This document shows positions 19,459 through 29,792 of a DNA stretch of 64,000 bases, in pieces. This DNA is from Leptolyngbya sp. SIOISBB (GTDB taxonomy: Bacteria > Cyanobacteriota > Cyanobacteriia > Phormidesmidales > Phormidesmidaceae): positions 7,588,026 through 7,652,025 of the forward strand of contig JAAHII010000001.1 in assembly GCA_010671905.1 (NCBI GenBank), written 5' to 3'. Both the position numbers and the translations under genes were made by a program. Below the pieces are notes generated by a model that had not been told where the DNA came from, did no database searches, and saw only the letters and a program-made list of their open reading frames with translations. Every line of letters begins with the position of its first letter. Positions within the stretch are counted from its first letter, which is position 1.

Positions 19459-20517
19459 ATGGGCTACTTTCGTTCAGCGATTGACAAGATGGCTAGCTAT
19501 GTTCCAGGCGAACAACCGCTACCCGGAACACCCATCATCAAGCTAAATACCAACGAAAATCCCTATCCGCCTTCGCCTAAGGTGATGGCGGCCTTACAAA
19601 CCATCAACGGCGAATCCTTACGACGGTATCCTGACCCTTTTGCGAAAGACTTTTGTAAAGCCGTTAGCGAGACCTTGGGCGTACCGTCGGATTGGATCAT
19701 TGTCGGCAATGGTAGCGATGACTTGCTGAATATCCTGGTGCGAGCTTGTGCCGAAGGGAGCGATCGCCAAATCGCCTATCCGACCCCAACCTACGTGCTC
19801 TATCGCACCTTAGCGGCAATGCAACCTGCCAGCGTCATAGAGATTCCTTACCGTCAGGATTTTCAACTGCCCATTGCAGAACTGGCTCAGACCCAAGCCG
19901 CCATTACGTTTGTGGCTTCTCCCAACAGTCCGTCAGGCCACGCAGTTCCTCTGCCTGCCTTACGAGAATTGGCCAAAGCAGCATCTGGTGTCGTCGTCAT
20001 TGATGAAGCGTATGTAGATTTTGCTGAGTGCTCAGCTCTGCGTTTAATCGAAGAATTTGAGCACGTGATGGTGTTGCGAACCCTCTCAAAAGGGTATTCA
20101 CTGGCCGGATTACGACTAGGGTTTGGCATCGCACACCCCAATCTACTAGCAGGACTCTTTAAAGTTAAAGATAGCTACAACATCGATGCCATCTCGATCT
20201 TGCTGGGTGCTGCAGCGCTGCGAGATCAAGTCTATAAAAATGCTTGTGTAGACAAAGTAAAAGCGTCACGGCAAACTCTAACGACGAAGTTGAGGCATTT
20301 AGGGTTTACGGTTCTGGAATCTCAGGGAAACTTTGTCTTGGCTACGCCGCCTGCTGGCAATGCAGAGTTGCTCTATTCGTCACTCAAGCAGCTGGGAATT
20401 TTGGTGCGATACTTTAAGCAACCTGGGTTATCCGACAAACTCAGAATTTCAGTTGGTACTGAAGCCCACAATCAGGTGCTGGTAGAAACGTTAGCAAACC
20501 TAACAAGAAGTTCGTAA
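19459..20517 (+). CDS. hisC: Histidinol-phosphate aminotransferase
   Basis: 352 residues of a class-I/II PLP aminotransferase for the seventh step of histidine synthesis. The PLP lysine is in RTLSKGYSLAGLRLG. LNTNENPYPPSP at the N terminus and VVIDEAYVDF are diagnostic of HisC. The gene is alone, and the start ATG at 19459 matches the family N terminus. Confidence 0.93.
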   Translation: MGYFRSAIDKMASYVPGEQPLPGTPIIKLNTNENPYPPSPKVMAALQTINGESLRRYPDPFAKDFCKAVSETLGVPSDWIIVGNGSDDLLNILVRACAEGSDRQIAYPTPTYVLYRTLAAMQPASVIEIPYRQDFQLPIAELAQTQAAITFVASPNSPSGHAVPLPALRELAKAASGVVVIDEAYVDFAECSALRLIEEFEHVMVLRTLSKGYSLAGLRLGFGIAHPNLLAGLFKVKDSYNIDAISILLGAAALRDQVYKNACVDKVKASRQTLTTKLRHLGFTVLESQGNFVLATPPAGNAELLYSSLKQLGILVRYFKQPGLSDKLRISVGTEAHNQVLVETLANLTRSS

Positions 20518-20661
20518 CCCGATGATTTCTACATCTCAAGCTTGAGCAACTAATGATAAAAGCATCGATATTCGATATGCATTCGCCACATCTATTCAAG
20601 TAAAGGGTTGCGTAGAACTGCTCTACCGCAAGAGCCTATCTCAAAGAATTACTGCGATCGC

Positions 20662-21042
20662 TTAAACGGCAAGCAAAGCATCCTGTTCACTTTCGCAAGT
20701 GACCCAGTTGGTCTCGACCCGAAAAGTGCCCTCAACTTGCTTTGCGAGATCAACCAGCTGCCTGAGCATGGCCCGATCACGCACAACACCCTGCAAAATC
20801 ACCACCCGGCCTCGCTGACTGACCGCAACTTGATCAAGCTCTAAAGGTGAGAAATGACGGTTGTACTGTGCCTCCACCCGCTTTTGTAAGCCATGATAGT
20901 CGTACTCTCCATGCAAACCAATACGCTCAGGTGGCGTTGCTTGAAACCAAGCAGGGAAAGCATTAGCCCATTCAAAGGCCATCGATTCTGTGTGACCAAA
21001 CGTGCCAGCACAAATAACCTGTTTTTGTTGATAGATACCCAT
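20662..21042 (-). CDS. Small BON-domain-like protein
   Basis: 126 residues. The C-terminal half shows a BON-like pattern: a hydrophobic strand QVAVSQRGRVVILQGVVRD, then a helix MLRQLVDLAKQVEG and a strand FRVETNWV. BON domains bind phospholipid or act as accessory modules. The N-terminal half is not recognised and has no signal peptide. Family assignment is by pattern only. Confidence 0.6.
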   Translation of the reverse strand: MGIYQQKQVICAGTFGHTESMAFEWANAFPAWFQATPPERIGLHGEYDYHGLQKRVEAQYNRHFSPLELDQVAVSQRGRVVILQGVVRDRAMLRQLVDLAKQVEGTFRVETNWVTCESEQDALLAV

Positions 21043-21309
21043 TCTCTGCCACTCAGCGATCGTTCAATACGACTCAACCCGTCTAACCCGCGAGAGAACT
21101 TCCGTAAATATCCTGAAGTTGTTCTCCAGAATACACGTTCAAGGTCATTCTCTAGGGCAATTCCTTCACAAAAGCCTAAAGTAAATTAATCAAAAATTTA
21201 CACAACCAAATGTAAGCTAAGCCACAAGTCTAGTGATCTCCCTCTGGGAGTCATTTACATTCTGTGAAAAACAGCAGCGTGGAATAGCTACTGTCGCGGC
21301 CCACAAGAC

Positions 21310-21791
21310 TTATTCCGTCGACGAGAGCAATACAACTGCGTAAGCCGCAATGCCTTCTTCTCGTCCAGTCGGGCCTAATTTTTCATTCGTCGTGGCTTTA
21401 ACACCAACCTGGTCGGGGGCGACCTTCAACACTTCAGCTAAGGTGCTACGTATTTCGGCGATGTGGGGCTTTAATTTAGGACGTTCAGCAATGACTACAC
21501 TATCGACATTCACAATTTCCCAATTGCGATCGCACACCATTTGATGAACTTGGTCGAGTAGCTTTAAGCTATCAGCACCGGCCCATTGGGGGGTCACTGG
21601 GGGAAATAAGTACCGATATCACCAAGGCTCAACGCCCCTAACAGTGCATCCGTGATGGCGTGGGTCAAAACATCAGCATCGCTGTGACCTAACAATCCTT
21701 TGCTATGGGGAATGTGGACACCCCCCAAAATCAGCGGACGTTCTTCCACCAGCCGATGAATATCGTAACCATTGCCAATCCGTATGCCCAT
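21310..21791 (-). CDS. ispF: 2-C-methyl-D-erythritol 2,4-cyclodiphosphate synthase, frame broken once
   Basis: IspF makes the cyclodiphosphate in the MEP isoprenoid pathway. The first frame (21791 to 21594) has the metal motif GNGYDIHRL and [15 protein letters not shown], then hits TGA right after GTYFP. The second frame (to 21310) continues with [18 protein letters not shown] and [14 protein letters not shown] and ends with [11 protein letters not shown]. Adding one base to the GGGGG run at 21599-21603 restores FPPVTPQW and a protein of about 160 residues. Since ispF is normally essential, a miscounted run is likely. A GTGA overlap at the break would also permit coupled translation of two pieces. 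Confidence 0.9.
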
Positions 21792-21904
21792 AAAATCAAT
21801 GGTATCAATTTTTCAGAGAAAATCAAGTAAATCTCAGCATATTCAACTAGGCTAGCGGCTCGTTTTGGAAAATTGGCCGCTCAAATCACCACACCTCAGT
21901 AGGA

Positions 21905-22633
21905 TCAAGGAGATTCTGAGTGTTGCTGTTGGCTTTGCCAAGTTTTGTAAAGATCGGGACGTCGTAGTCGAGTTCGGTCAAGCTGCTGGCGATGTCGCCA
22001 TGCCGCGATCGCTTGATGATTGCCTGACCGTAACACTGCGGGCACCGACCATCCTCGAAATTCGGCGGGGCGCGTGTACTGAGGATAATCCAGTAGATCG
22101 GCCTCAAAGCTCTCGAATTTGAGGGAATCGGTTTTGCCAACTGTGCCTGGCCGGAGACGAACGACGCCATTAATTAAGGTCAGCGCCGGAATTTCGCCAC
22201 AGGTTAAGACAAAATCTCCTAAAGAAACTTCGCGATCAACGAGATGCCGTACTCGCTCATCAACCCCTTCATAGTGACCACAAATCAGCACAATTTGATC
22301 CAGTTCCGTGTTTAACTGCCGAAACAGCGGTTGGGTCATGGTTTCACCCTGAGGGGTCAGTAAGATCACCTCTCGTCGCGGATAAACCGGCAGCGACTCG
22401 ACGGCAGCAAAGATGGGTTCCGGTTTCATCAACATGCCGACGCCACCGCCGTAGGGTTCGTCATCGACCTTGTGGTGCTTATCCATGGTGAAGTCGCGCG
22501 GGTTCACCACATTGACGCTGGCAATCCCTCGGTCGATCGCTTTTCCCAACAGTCCAGACTTCAAAGGAGAATCAAAAAAGTCTGGAAAGAGCGTGACGAT
22601 ATCAAATCTCAGCGGTGACTCCGATTTCATCAT
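21905..22633 (-). CDS. trmD: tRNA (guanine-37-N1)-methyltransferase
   Basis: 242 residues. TrmD methylates G37 next to the anticodon and prevents frameshifting. The SPOUT trefoil-knot motifs are clear: ICGHYEGVDERV and SLGDFVLTCGEIPALTLIN. The N terminus FDIVTLFPDFF is typical. It precedes ispF on the same strand by 113 bases, a common pairing in cyanobacteria. Confidence 0.96.
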   Translation of the reverse strand: MMKSESPLRFDIVTLFPDFFDSPLKSGLLGKAIDRGIASVNVVNPRDFTMDKHHKVDDEPYGGGVGMLMKPEPIFAAVESLPVYPRREVILLTPQGETMTQPLFRQLNTELDQIVLICGHYEGVDERVRHLVDREVSLGDFVLTCGEIPALTLINGVVRLRPGTVGKTDSLKFESFEADLLDYPQYTRPAEFRGWSVPAVLRSGNHQAIAAWRHRQQLDRTRLRRPDLYKTWQSQQQHSESP

Positions 22634-22917
22634 GGGATTTCGTGATGGTATCCCATCACGTTACGGTACAAGTATTGGCAGCTTTAGGGACGATGCTCAC
22701 TCTACCGCAAACTGCGGCACTAGATGGCAGTATCGGTGAACCTGTCTAGAGCCCAGAATTCAGCAGTAGAAACCTTAATGGCTGAGCATACCAGCGATCG
22801 CCAATGTTCTCAGCTGTCTATAGACCGCTTTATTCAAAGACGAATGGCCTTGTGCAGCACTCTGTAGGCGCTTACTTCAGCCCGATGGCTCACATACCCT
22901 AAAACTCTTGGCTCAAA

Positions 22918-23967
22918 CTAACCTGCTTCCATTAGCAAGGTTACACCCTGTAGCTGCTGGAGAATAAAGGTGCGCTGAGCCGCCGCGCCAGCGCCAATAT
23001 CTTCGGTAATCGCTAAGGCTTGGTCGTAAGCTGCCTGGGCGCGGGGGTAATCCTCAAGCTGCTCATAATAGCGACCCAGGCCTATATATAACCCTAACTG
23101 CTGCTCCGAGGGAGCGAGTGGAGGGGTAAGGGTTGTGCGTTCAGCGATCGCCGCTTCTAAGGCCTCAATATCGCCGAGATCGGCATAAACGCCGATCATG
23201 CCGTCTAGTGCTGTGAGTAACGTGGGCGTGTGGTTATCGATCAGCGCTGCTTCACGAGCAGCTAAGTAGAGTTCGAGGGCGCGATCGTCATCACTGAGCT
23301 GTCGGTAAATTGCCGCCAAACTATTGGAGGAATTGGCTACGCCCACCCAATCGGTCGCAGCGCGGCGATACTGAATGGCTGATTCATAGTAGTTGCGAGC
23401 GGCAGCCAGGTCGTCTGCTAATCGGGCCGCCAACCCTAAATTACTGAGAGAGAGTCCGATGCCGGTGTCATCTGGTAAAGCTTCGGCCAGATCGAGAGCG
23501 GTGGCGAGCGCCGCCGTAGCCCGCTCTAACTGCCCTTGTTGAAGATAAAGCACCCCTAAGTTATTCAGCGCATACATCTGGCCAACCCGATCCCGTTGTG
23601 TTTGCGCAAGGGTCAGCTGCTGCCGAATGACGATTTCCGCGTCGCTGTAGCGCCCTATTGCGATCAGAGTTTTCGTGAGGGGTTCAATAGCGGCTTGTAG
23701 ATTGGGTAAATCGCCCACACTGCTATAAATATCAGCCGCTTGTTGCCAAGCGGCGATCGCGGCTTCCTCCTGGCCCAAAGCCAACTGACGATCAGCCCGC
23801 TCCATAAACCTTTGCGCTTTTTGCAACTCTTGAGCGCGCTCAAATTCCTGCCGTCGCATATTGAGCTGTTGTTCAAGCGGGGGAGACTGCGCCAACACCG
23901 GGACGGCGATCACGAGTCCCGCCAAGCCAACACTAAAGCCGATAATCTGAGACGCAAAAGAGGCCAT
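22918..23967 (-). CDS. Secreted TPR-repeat protein
   Basis: About 349 residues. A signal peptide ends near VPVLAQ, followed by a basic/acidic coiled segment and then about six tetratricopeptide repeats (for example MYALNNLGVLYLQQGQLERA and IGLSLSNLGLAARLADDLAA). The start is set by GGAGG five bases before ATG 23967, and the neighbouring ATG at 23970 is possible too. The open frame to 24078 lies inside the upstream gene. It follows the sigma-like gene by 25 bases, so the two are probably co-transcribed. Likely a periplasmic scaffold. Confidence 0.8.
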   Translation of the reverse strand: MASFASQIIGFSVGLAGLVIAVPVLAQSPPLEQQLNMRRQEFERAQELQKAQRFMERADRQLALGQEEAAIAAWQQAADIYSSVGDLPNLQAAIEPLTKTLIAIGRYSDAEIVIRQQLTLAQTQRDRVGQMYALNNLGVLYLQQGQLERATAALATALDLAEALPDDTGIGLSLSNLGLAARLADDLAAARNYYESAIQYRRAATDWVGVANSSNSLAAIYRQLSDDDRALELYLAAREAALIDNHTPTLLTALDGMIGVYADLGDIEALEAAIAERTTLTPPLAPSEQQLGLYIGLGRYYEQLEDYPRAQAAYDQALAITEDIGAGAAAQRTFILQQLQGVTLLMEAG

Positions 23968-23992
23968 CATTACCTCCAAATCAGGAACAAAA

Positions 23993-24703
23993 TTAGCTGA
24001 CGGGCTTTTCGGGCACGGGCACCGACGCCACCATGTCAGGCAGCAATGAATCAGACTCGCCTGCCGGCAGCGAGCCAATATAAATAGTGCGAATATCTTC
24101 TGGCAAAGCAGCTTCCAGGTTTTGCCCGGCCTGCCGCAGGCGCACCGACACTTCCGTCGGCATGATGCGCTCGCCCTCAGCCTGCAGATAAGCAGCGATG
24201 CGCGTATCGCTCCAGCGAAAGGTCTGCGCCATGACTAAAATGAGCCGTTCTAACGGATCCAGTCGATCTAAAGATCGCTCAACATAACACCACAGCGGCG
24301 GCGAGGCCTGATTCAGTGAGTAGTGAATCTCTTCGACATCGGGTAACGCGGCCTGATTGATACACAGAGCCGTGACGTTAATTAGCCAGCTTTGCAAAGA
24401 GAGCGATCGTCCCTGCTCAGTTTCTCCAGAGACAGTTGCAGCCGCCACCTCTAGATCGAGTCCCCCGAGTTCATTCAAAATGTGCCGCCAGGTTAAGGCA
24501 AACAGATATTCTGCCTGTACGGGCGAACGAGCTGAATGGGTAATCAAGCTAAACACCACCGGGCTGTAGCGACAAAAAATCGCCGTAAAGTAGCGACCGG
24601 CCTCAGGTTCAGCCTTAAATCGTTGCAGCAACTCGCGATCGCTCAGATGCCCAAGTTGTTGGATGATGGTGTGATTACATTCAGGAAAGCTGGGAATTTG
24701 CAC
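23993..24703 (-). CDS. ECF-type sigma factor-like protein
   Basis: 236 residues. The N-terminal part LSDRELLQRFKAEPEAGRYF then TAIFCRYSPVVFSLI resembles sigma region 2. RLDPLERLILVMAQTFRWSDT followed by RIAAYLQAEG and VRLRQA resembles region 4 with its helix-turn-helix. Between them is an atypical stretch, and region 2 is weakly conserved, so DNA-binding activity is uncertain. The co-oriented TPR gene 25 bases downstream is the obvious partner or target. Confidence 0.65.
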   Translation of the reverse strand: MQIPSFPECNHTIIQQLGHLSDRELLQRFKAEPEAGRYFTAIFCRYSPVVFSLITHSARSPVQAEYLFALTWRHILNELGGLDLEVAAATVSGETEQGRSLSLQSWLINVTALCINQAALPDVEEIHYSLNQASPPLWCYVERSLDRLDPLERLILVMAQTFRWSDTRIAAYLQAEGERIMPTEVSVRLRQAGQNLEAALPEDIRTIYIGSLPAGESDSLLPDMVASVPVPEKPVS

Positions 24704-25014
24704 GATTTGTGAGTGACCGAAAACAGGGCTGTCGACAAATTGCTCTTACTATAACGGGGTTTTTCAGACTGATAACCGTTTTTTAAGAAAATCCCTGATT
24801 GGGTCGACGCTTTGATCCCAGTCGAGCGCGAGACCAATGCCAACACCGCAGCCAAGGTTAGTCAGACTGGTCCAACACTGCAAAATCTCCTTGATAAACT
24901 AAATGAAGTTCCCGCAAAGCCTTGTAAATCTACTGAGAAATCTCTAATCGTTCAAGGAAGACTTGAGATGTACCAGAGTCAAAGACCCCGCTATATTAAG
25001 AACTGATATTTTAA
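24704..25014. other. Divergent gap, sigma-like gene / VOC protein
   Basis: 311 bases containing both start regions. An AACGG-type hairpin with a T tract lies near 24752-24785. I see no gene in it that I would support. Confidence 0.4.
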
Positions 25015-25590
25015 ATGAGTACCTTAAACGTGGTTTGGCAGAGTTTGTTCACGCTACCTTTGGGCCTCGGTCTACCCGTCGACATTTTATCGACGCAGGG
25101 CATCATGGTAATGCTGCTAGTCGGCTATGCCGGCGCGATGTGGATGTTTCTCAGCAGTGCCCCAAAGGTCTACACCGTCATGGTTTCGGATTTAGAAATG
25201 GCGCGACGGTTTTATGAGGGCATGTTGCAGTTGCAGACCGCCGATGTCCCGCTGCACTACTACTACAACTATGAACAAACCCTCGGTGCCGACTCCCTAG
25301 CACCGATGATCACGCCGGGGTTCTCAGCCACGACTCAGCCCTATAATCAGCCCGATGGCCTGTGGTATCAGCTGAAGAAAAATACCCAACTACATGTCAT
25401 TAGTGGCGCTAGTCGCGGCCATCGCGATCGCCAACGCCACGTTTGTTTTGACCACGATTGCTTAGAGCAAATTCTCATGCGGGTACAAACTCGCGGCGTC
25501 CGTTGCAAGATTCGGCGTGATAATCCCCTTAACTTTTTGGTTAAAGACTACCAAGGCGAAGTGATTGAGATGGCCGAAGTTGCTAATTAA
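25015..25590 (+). CDS. VOC/glyoxalase-fold protein with N-terminal membrane segment
   Basis: 191 residues. A hydrophobic segment at about residues 28-50 is followed by a glyoxalase-like domain: VYTVMVSDLEMARRFYEGML, then HVCFDHDCLEQILMRVQTRG and FLVKDYQGEVIEM at the positions of the usual beta-alpha-beta module. The metal-site histidine and glutamate at the ends of the second module are present, but the substrate is unknown. Membrane attachment of a VOC domain is somewhat unusual. Confidence 0.72.
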   Translation: MSTLNVVWQSLFTLPLGLGLPVDILSTQGIMVMLLVGYAGAMWMFLSSAPKVYTVMVSDLEMARRFYEGMLQLQTADVPLHYYYNYEQTLGADSLAPMITPGFSATTQPYNQPDGLWYQLKKNTQLHVISGASRGHRDRQRHVCFDHDCLEQILMRVQTRGVRCKIRRDNPLNFLVKDYQGEVIEMAEVAN

Positions 25591-25854
25591 TCTGCCCCCC
25601 TGACTCACTCGCCTCTGATGTCATGAATCCCGATGTCACTCAGGCGATAGATTTAGAAAAATTAGAAACGTTCTCTGGGTGAGCGGAACTCTGGCTGACT
25701 AACGTTAATAGCCGGATAATTGTCTGCTGGGATTCCGTGATCTAAAACACAAAAGCCCAAAAAAGTAACGATCCCCCCTTGCAAATAGGGACTCCCCGCC
25801 GCACACTGAAAGGTGTCAATCCAAGGGCAGTCGAGTGCAATTACGAGGTTCCTG

Positions 25855-27144
25855 GTGAAGAGAGTTTTATCAATTATTCTTGGTGGTGGGGCAGGTACTC
25901 GCCTCTATCCACTAACTAAGTTTCGAGCCAAGCCAGCGGTTTCTTTGGCTGGCAAATATCGCCTCATTGATATTCCTGTTAGTAATTGCATCAATTCCGA
26001 AATTCACAAGATTTATGTCTTAACGCAGTTCAATTCTGCTTCTTTGAACCGGCATATCTCACGAACTTATCAATTTTCTCAATTTTCAGAAGGGTTTGTA
26101 GAGGTTCTGGCAGCACAGCAGACGCCCGAAAGTCCTAGCTGGTTTCAGGGTACTGCCGATGCCGTGCGTAAATATCTTTGGATGCTAGAAGCTTGGGACG
26201 TTGACGAGTTCCTGATTTTGTCTGGGGACCACCTCTACCGGATGGATTATTCCCTCTTTGTAGAACGCCATCGCAGCACCAATGCTGACGTTACTTTGTC
26301 AGTGGTACCGGTTACCGAGAAAGTCGCTTCGAGCTTTGGTCTGATGAAAATTGACGCTACTGGTCGGGTCGTTGATTTTTACGAAAAACCGAAGGGTGAT
26401 GCCCTTAGACAGATGCAGGTGGACACCTCTACCTTGGGCCTAACTCCTGAGCAGGCCAAAGAAAAGCCATACATTGCCTCCATGGGCATCTATGTCTTTA
26501 AGAAACAGGTACTCGTCGATCTACTACGCAAACACGTCGATCAGACGGACTTTGGCAAAGAGATTATCCCCAATTCTGCTAAGGACCATAACGTTCAAGC
26601 CTATTTGTTCGATGGTTATTGGGAAGATATTGGGACGATTGAGGCCTTTTATGAAGCAAACCTAGCGCTAACGCATCAGCCCCAGCCTGAATTTAGCTTC
26701 TATCACGAAGACGCACCGATCTACACGCGATCGCGCTACTTGCCTCCCAGCAAACTACTCGATTGCCATGTCACCGAATCGATCATTGGTGATGGCTCGA
26801 TTTTGAAAAAGTGTTCCGTTCATCACTCCGTTATTGGTTTGCGTCAGCGCATCCATCAAGATTGTCTGATTGAAGATGCATTATTGATGGGGGCCGATTA
26901 CTACGAGCCACTGTCAGAAAGCAGCCGTCATTTGACCCGTGGCAAAATTCCCATGGGTATCGGCGAGGGCTCTGTCGTACGCAAGGCGATTGTGGATAAG
27001 AATGCCCGTGTTGGCCGCAACGTCCAGATTGTAAATAAAGAAAACATTCAAGAAGCGGAGCGTGAAGATCTAGGCTTTTATATCCGTAGCGGCATTGTGG
27101 TGATTCTCAAGAATGCGGTGATTCCTGACGGGATGGTGATCTAG
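25855..27144 (+). CDS. glgC: Glucose-1-phosphate adenylyltransferase
   Basis: 429 residues from a GTG at 25855, with GAGG six bases upstream; this matches the family length. The open frame upstream to 25813 adds non-family residues. It makes ADP-glucose for glycogen and is the main control point of carbon storage. Motifs seen: [34 protein letters not shown], the catalytic [10 protein letters not shown], and the C-terminal beta-helix. Cyanobacterial forms are activated by 3-phosphoglycerate and inhibited by phosphate. Confidence 0.97.
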   Translation: MKRVLSIILGGGAGTRLYPLTKFRAKPAVSLAGKYRLIDIPVSNCINSEIHKIYVLTQFNSASLNRHISRTYQFSQFSEGFVEVLAAQQTPESPSWFQGTADAVRKYLWMLEAWDVDEFLILSGDHLYRMDYSLFVERHRSTNADVTLSVVPVTEKVASSFGLMKIDATGRVVDFYEKPKGDALRQMQVDTSTLGLTPEQAKEKPYIASMGIYVFKKQVLVDLLRKHVDQTDFGKEIIPNSAKDHNVQAYLFDGYWEDIGTIEAFYEANLALTHQPQPEFSFYHEDAPIYTRSRYLPPSKLLDCHVTESIIGDGSILKKCSVHHSVIGLRQRIHQDCLIEDALLMGADYYEPLSESSRHLTRGKIPMGIGEGSVVRKAIVDKNARVGRNVQIVNKENIQEAEREDLGFYIRSGIVVILKNAVIPDGMVI

Positions 27145-28002
27145 TCGCTTTGGTTTGGGCATGGCGGTTCGCTGGTGCTGGGCAGTCTTACGGAATGGCG
27201 ATCGCTGTCACTAGAGTTGGAGTCGGCGTCTACCTTGATCCGTGAGTCAGTAAGCCGACAGCCTATTTGGGCCATGTCAAGACACTAAAAACGAAGGCTC
27301 AACAGCTGTTTTAAGGCGTTGGTGTGAGCGATCGTTGAAGTCGTCTTGCTATGGCGCTGCATGAGACGAGTGATCGGCGCTCATGTTAACCCTGACTCAT
27401 CTACTGGAAGAGGCTAAATGCTTCGCTTGATGCCAGCACCCACAGCGAAAGCCCAAAGGGACTTCAGAGTTAAGGTACCTTCGCAACGACAAAACTGCCG
27501 GTCTTTGGCGTGATTTAGTGTGGTAGGTTCACTAGTTTTCCAGCCGAAATCAGTGAACGCACTATCAAAGCAACCACTGCTTCCGACCCCTTGGGAATAC
27601 CGATGAATGCGGCATCTACGCCCCTTTGGAAAACTGGGGGGATACTCACACAAAATGCTTGGTCATAGCACTGGATAATCGGCATGCGACGGAAATCGCG
27701 ACGGCTTCTATGAAATCCATGTCAATACCATGTAAGGCTTGCGGTCATCGCTATACTCCTGGCTGAGGCTCCGTCGCGGGATTTCTCAGAAGCAGCTGTG
27801 CTGTATCTGGGCTGCTTGGAGTTGGTTCACAATGCCTGAAGATGCGGCGAATGTTAGAGATCCTGTTGGTTCAACTCCGCAAAACTCTGATTGAGCCAAT
27901 ACCAAGTACTGTTATCCCTGCCACACCGGTAAAAAGAGCCAAGCAAATCGGTCCATTAGTCTCCTCCCAATGCTGCTATTTGACAGGAGCTAGTAACCTA
28001 CT
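27145..28002. other. 858-base region without a supported gene
   Basis: Between glgC and nth, which converge. The longest open frame here (27414-27653, minus) has no good start signal and no recognisable family. No tRNA, hairpin cluster or clear repeat was seen. This is long for this dense genome, so it may hold a decayed gene. Confidence 0.4.
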
Positions 28003-28704
28003 TTAGGTGATCGGAGCAACCGATGATTCAGATGTAGCAGATGCTGGGGTTAGTTTGGCAGAGGCACACAGATCAGCAAGCTGGCAGCGATCGCAAGCGG
28101 GTTTACGAGCATTGCACACGGCACGGCCGTGATAGATCAGCCGAATCGACCAATTCTCCCAATCGACTTGGGGAATCAGCTTCATCAAGTCCTGCTCAAC
28201 TTTCTTGGGATCAGTATGTTTGGTGAACCCCATCAGGCGACTCAAGCGCTTTACGTGGGTATCAACAGTCACCCCAGCATTGATGCCAAACGCATGGGCG
28301 AGAACAACATTGGCGGTTTTACGAGCCGCCCCAGGCAAACTGGTCAGCTCTTCCATCGTTTTGGGAACCTCGCCACCAAAGTCAGTGACGATTTTGCGGC
28401 AGGCGTTTTGGATGTTTTTGGCTTTGTTGCGATAAAAGCCCGTTGATTTCACCAACTGTTCAATTTCCGCGAGATCTGCTTCAGCCATAGCGTAAGCGTT
28501 GGGGAAGCGATCGAACAGTGCAGGCGTCACCATATTGACGCGCTCATCCGTACACTGGGCCGACAAAATTGTCGCAATAAGCAGTTGTATCGGTGTCTCG
28601 TAGTCTAGAGAGCACGTAGCATCGGGGTAGAGCTGTTTGAGACGCGACATTGCTTCTAAGGCGCGCTTTTTCTTAGGAAGGAGCTTTCGGCGAGGGGTAC
28701 TCAC
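28003..28704 (-). CDS. nth: Endonuclease III
   Basis: 233 residues. It removes oxidised pyrimidines and cleaves the backbone at the abasic site in base-excision repair. The helix-hairpin-helix reads LPGAARKTANVV (usually LPGVGRKTA), with the catalytic lysine retained, and VDTHVKRLSRLMG carries the catalytic aspartate. The iron-sulphur ligands are complete at the end: CNARKPACDRCQLADLC. Its start overlaps the stop of the upstream protease gene by four bases (ATGA). Confidence 0.95.
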   Translation of the reverse strand: MSTPRRKLLPKKKRALEAMSRLKQLYPDATCSLDYETPIQLLIATILSAQCTDERVNMVTPALFDRFPNAYAMAEADLAEIEQLVKSTGFYRNKAKNIQNACRKIVTDFGGEVPKTMEELTSLPGAARKTANVVLAHAFGINAGVTVDTHVKRLSRLMGFTKHTDPKKVEQDLMKLIPQVDWENWSIRLIYHGRAVCNARKPACDRCQLADLCASAKLTPASATSESSVAPIT

Positions 28705-29792
28705 TGGAGCAAGTCCTGAAAAATAGCTAACTGAGAAGTATCACGAACGATGAGGAAGACACCCAGACCAAGCAATAGTACTAGTCCCGTCTGCATCACG
28801 TTTTCCTGAACGCGATCGGGAAGGGGTCTGCCACGTAGGGCTTCCACTAATAAAAATGCAAGTTGTCCGCCATCTAAAGCCGGTAACGGCAGGATGTTAA
28901 TAATTGCCAGGTTGATACTGATGATGGCAGTAAAAGGGAAGAGCGTCGCTGCGTTAGAGGCCGCTAAGCCAGCCCCTTGCTCAACAATTTTCACCGGGCC
29001 AGCGACTTGACCAGCCATCTGAGAAAAGTTGGTGATGAGCATAGCGAACCCTTGGACTGTCTGCAGTAGCATGTCCTGAAATTCTCTAGCTGCCAGAGTA
29101 AAAACTTCAAATACCGTATTGGCGCGACGATATACAAATTCGCCATTGCGCTGCAACTGCACACCAATAATGGCTGCGTTATCAGGGCCGAGTTCGGGAG
29201 TCACCGTTAGATCAAGAATTTGCCCATCGCGCTCAACCATGAGGTCGATAGATTGACCAGGACTATCTTGAATCAGATCGACAAACGACTTTACCGAACC
29301 CTCTTCAGTGCCAAACTCGACACCGTTAGCTTCCAAAATGATGTCGCCTGACTCGATGCCTGCTTGCGCCGCTGGTGATGATTCGGAAACCACCTGGGGA
29401 ATCATGATGCCTGGTGCAGGGTCAAAAGACTGAGGAACGCCTACCGATGCAAACTGAACAACGAAGACAAGGTAAGCAAACACTAAGTTCGCAATCACGC
29501 CCGCACTAATCACGATCGCCCGATCCAAAATGGGGCGATTTTTCAACAGATCAGGGTCTTGTGGCGGAATCTCGCTGTCTGGATCGTCGTCAGGGAACCC
29601 CACATAGCCGCCTAGGGGAATTACTCTCAATGTGTACTCTGTCTCAGGGCCTTGGTACTTCCACAAAATTGGGCCAAAGCCGATGGAAAAGCGGTTGACG
29701 TGGATTCCTTGAAAGCGAGCGGCTAGAAAGTGTCCTGATTCGTGGACAAAAACCAGCAGCATAATAACAGCGATCGCGGCCAAAACGGACAT
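28701..29792 (-). CDS. rseP: Site-2 protease, RseP family (M50)
   Basis: 363 residues. An intramembrane zinc protease with HESGH in the first helix (residues 18-22), a PDZ domain at about 120-210, and the second active-site element LPLPALDGGQ. Family members cut anti-sigma factors inside the membrane. Four or so hydrophobic helices are visible. It is followed by nth with a four-base overlap. Confidence 0.95.
   Translation of the reverse strand: MSVLAAIAVIMLLVFVHESGHFLAARFQGIHVNRFSIGFGPILWKYQGPETEYTLRVIPLGGYVGFPDDDPDSEIPPQDPDLLKNRPILDRAIVISAGVIANLVFAYLVFVVQFASVGVPQSFDPAPGIMIPQVVSESSPAAQAGIESGDIILEANGVEFGTEEGSVKSFVDLIQDSPGQSIDLMVERDGQILDLTVTPELGPDNAAIIGVQLQRNGEFVYRRANTVFEVFTLAAREFQDMLLQTVQGFAMLITNFSQMAGQVAGPVKIVEQGAGLAASNAATLFPFTAIISINLAIINILPLPALDGGQLAFLLVEALRGRPLPDRVQENVMQTGLVLLLGLGVFLIVRDTSQLAIFQDLLQ

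Noticed and set aside
27414-27653. 79-codon minus-strand frame
   Set aside because: No ribosome-binding site, odd cysteine-rich composition and no recognisable family.
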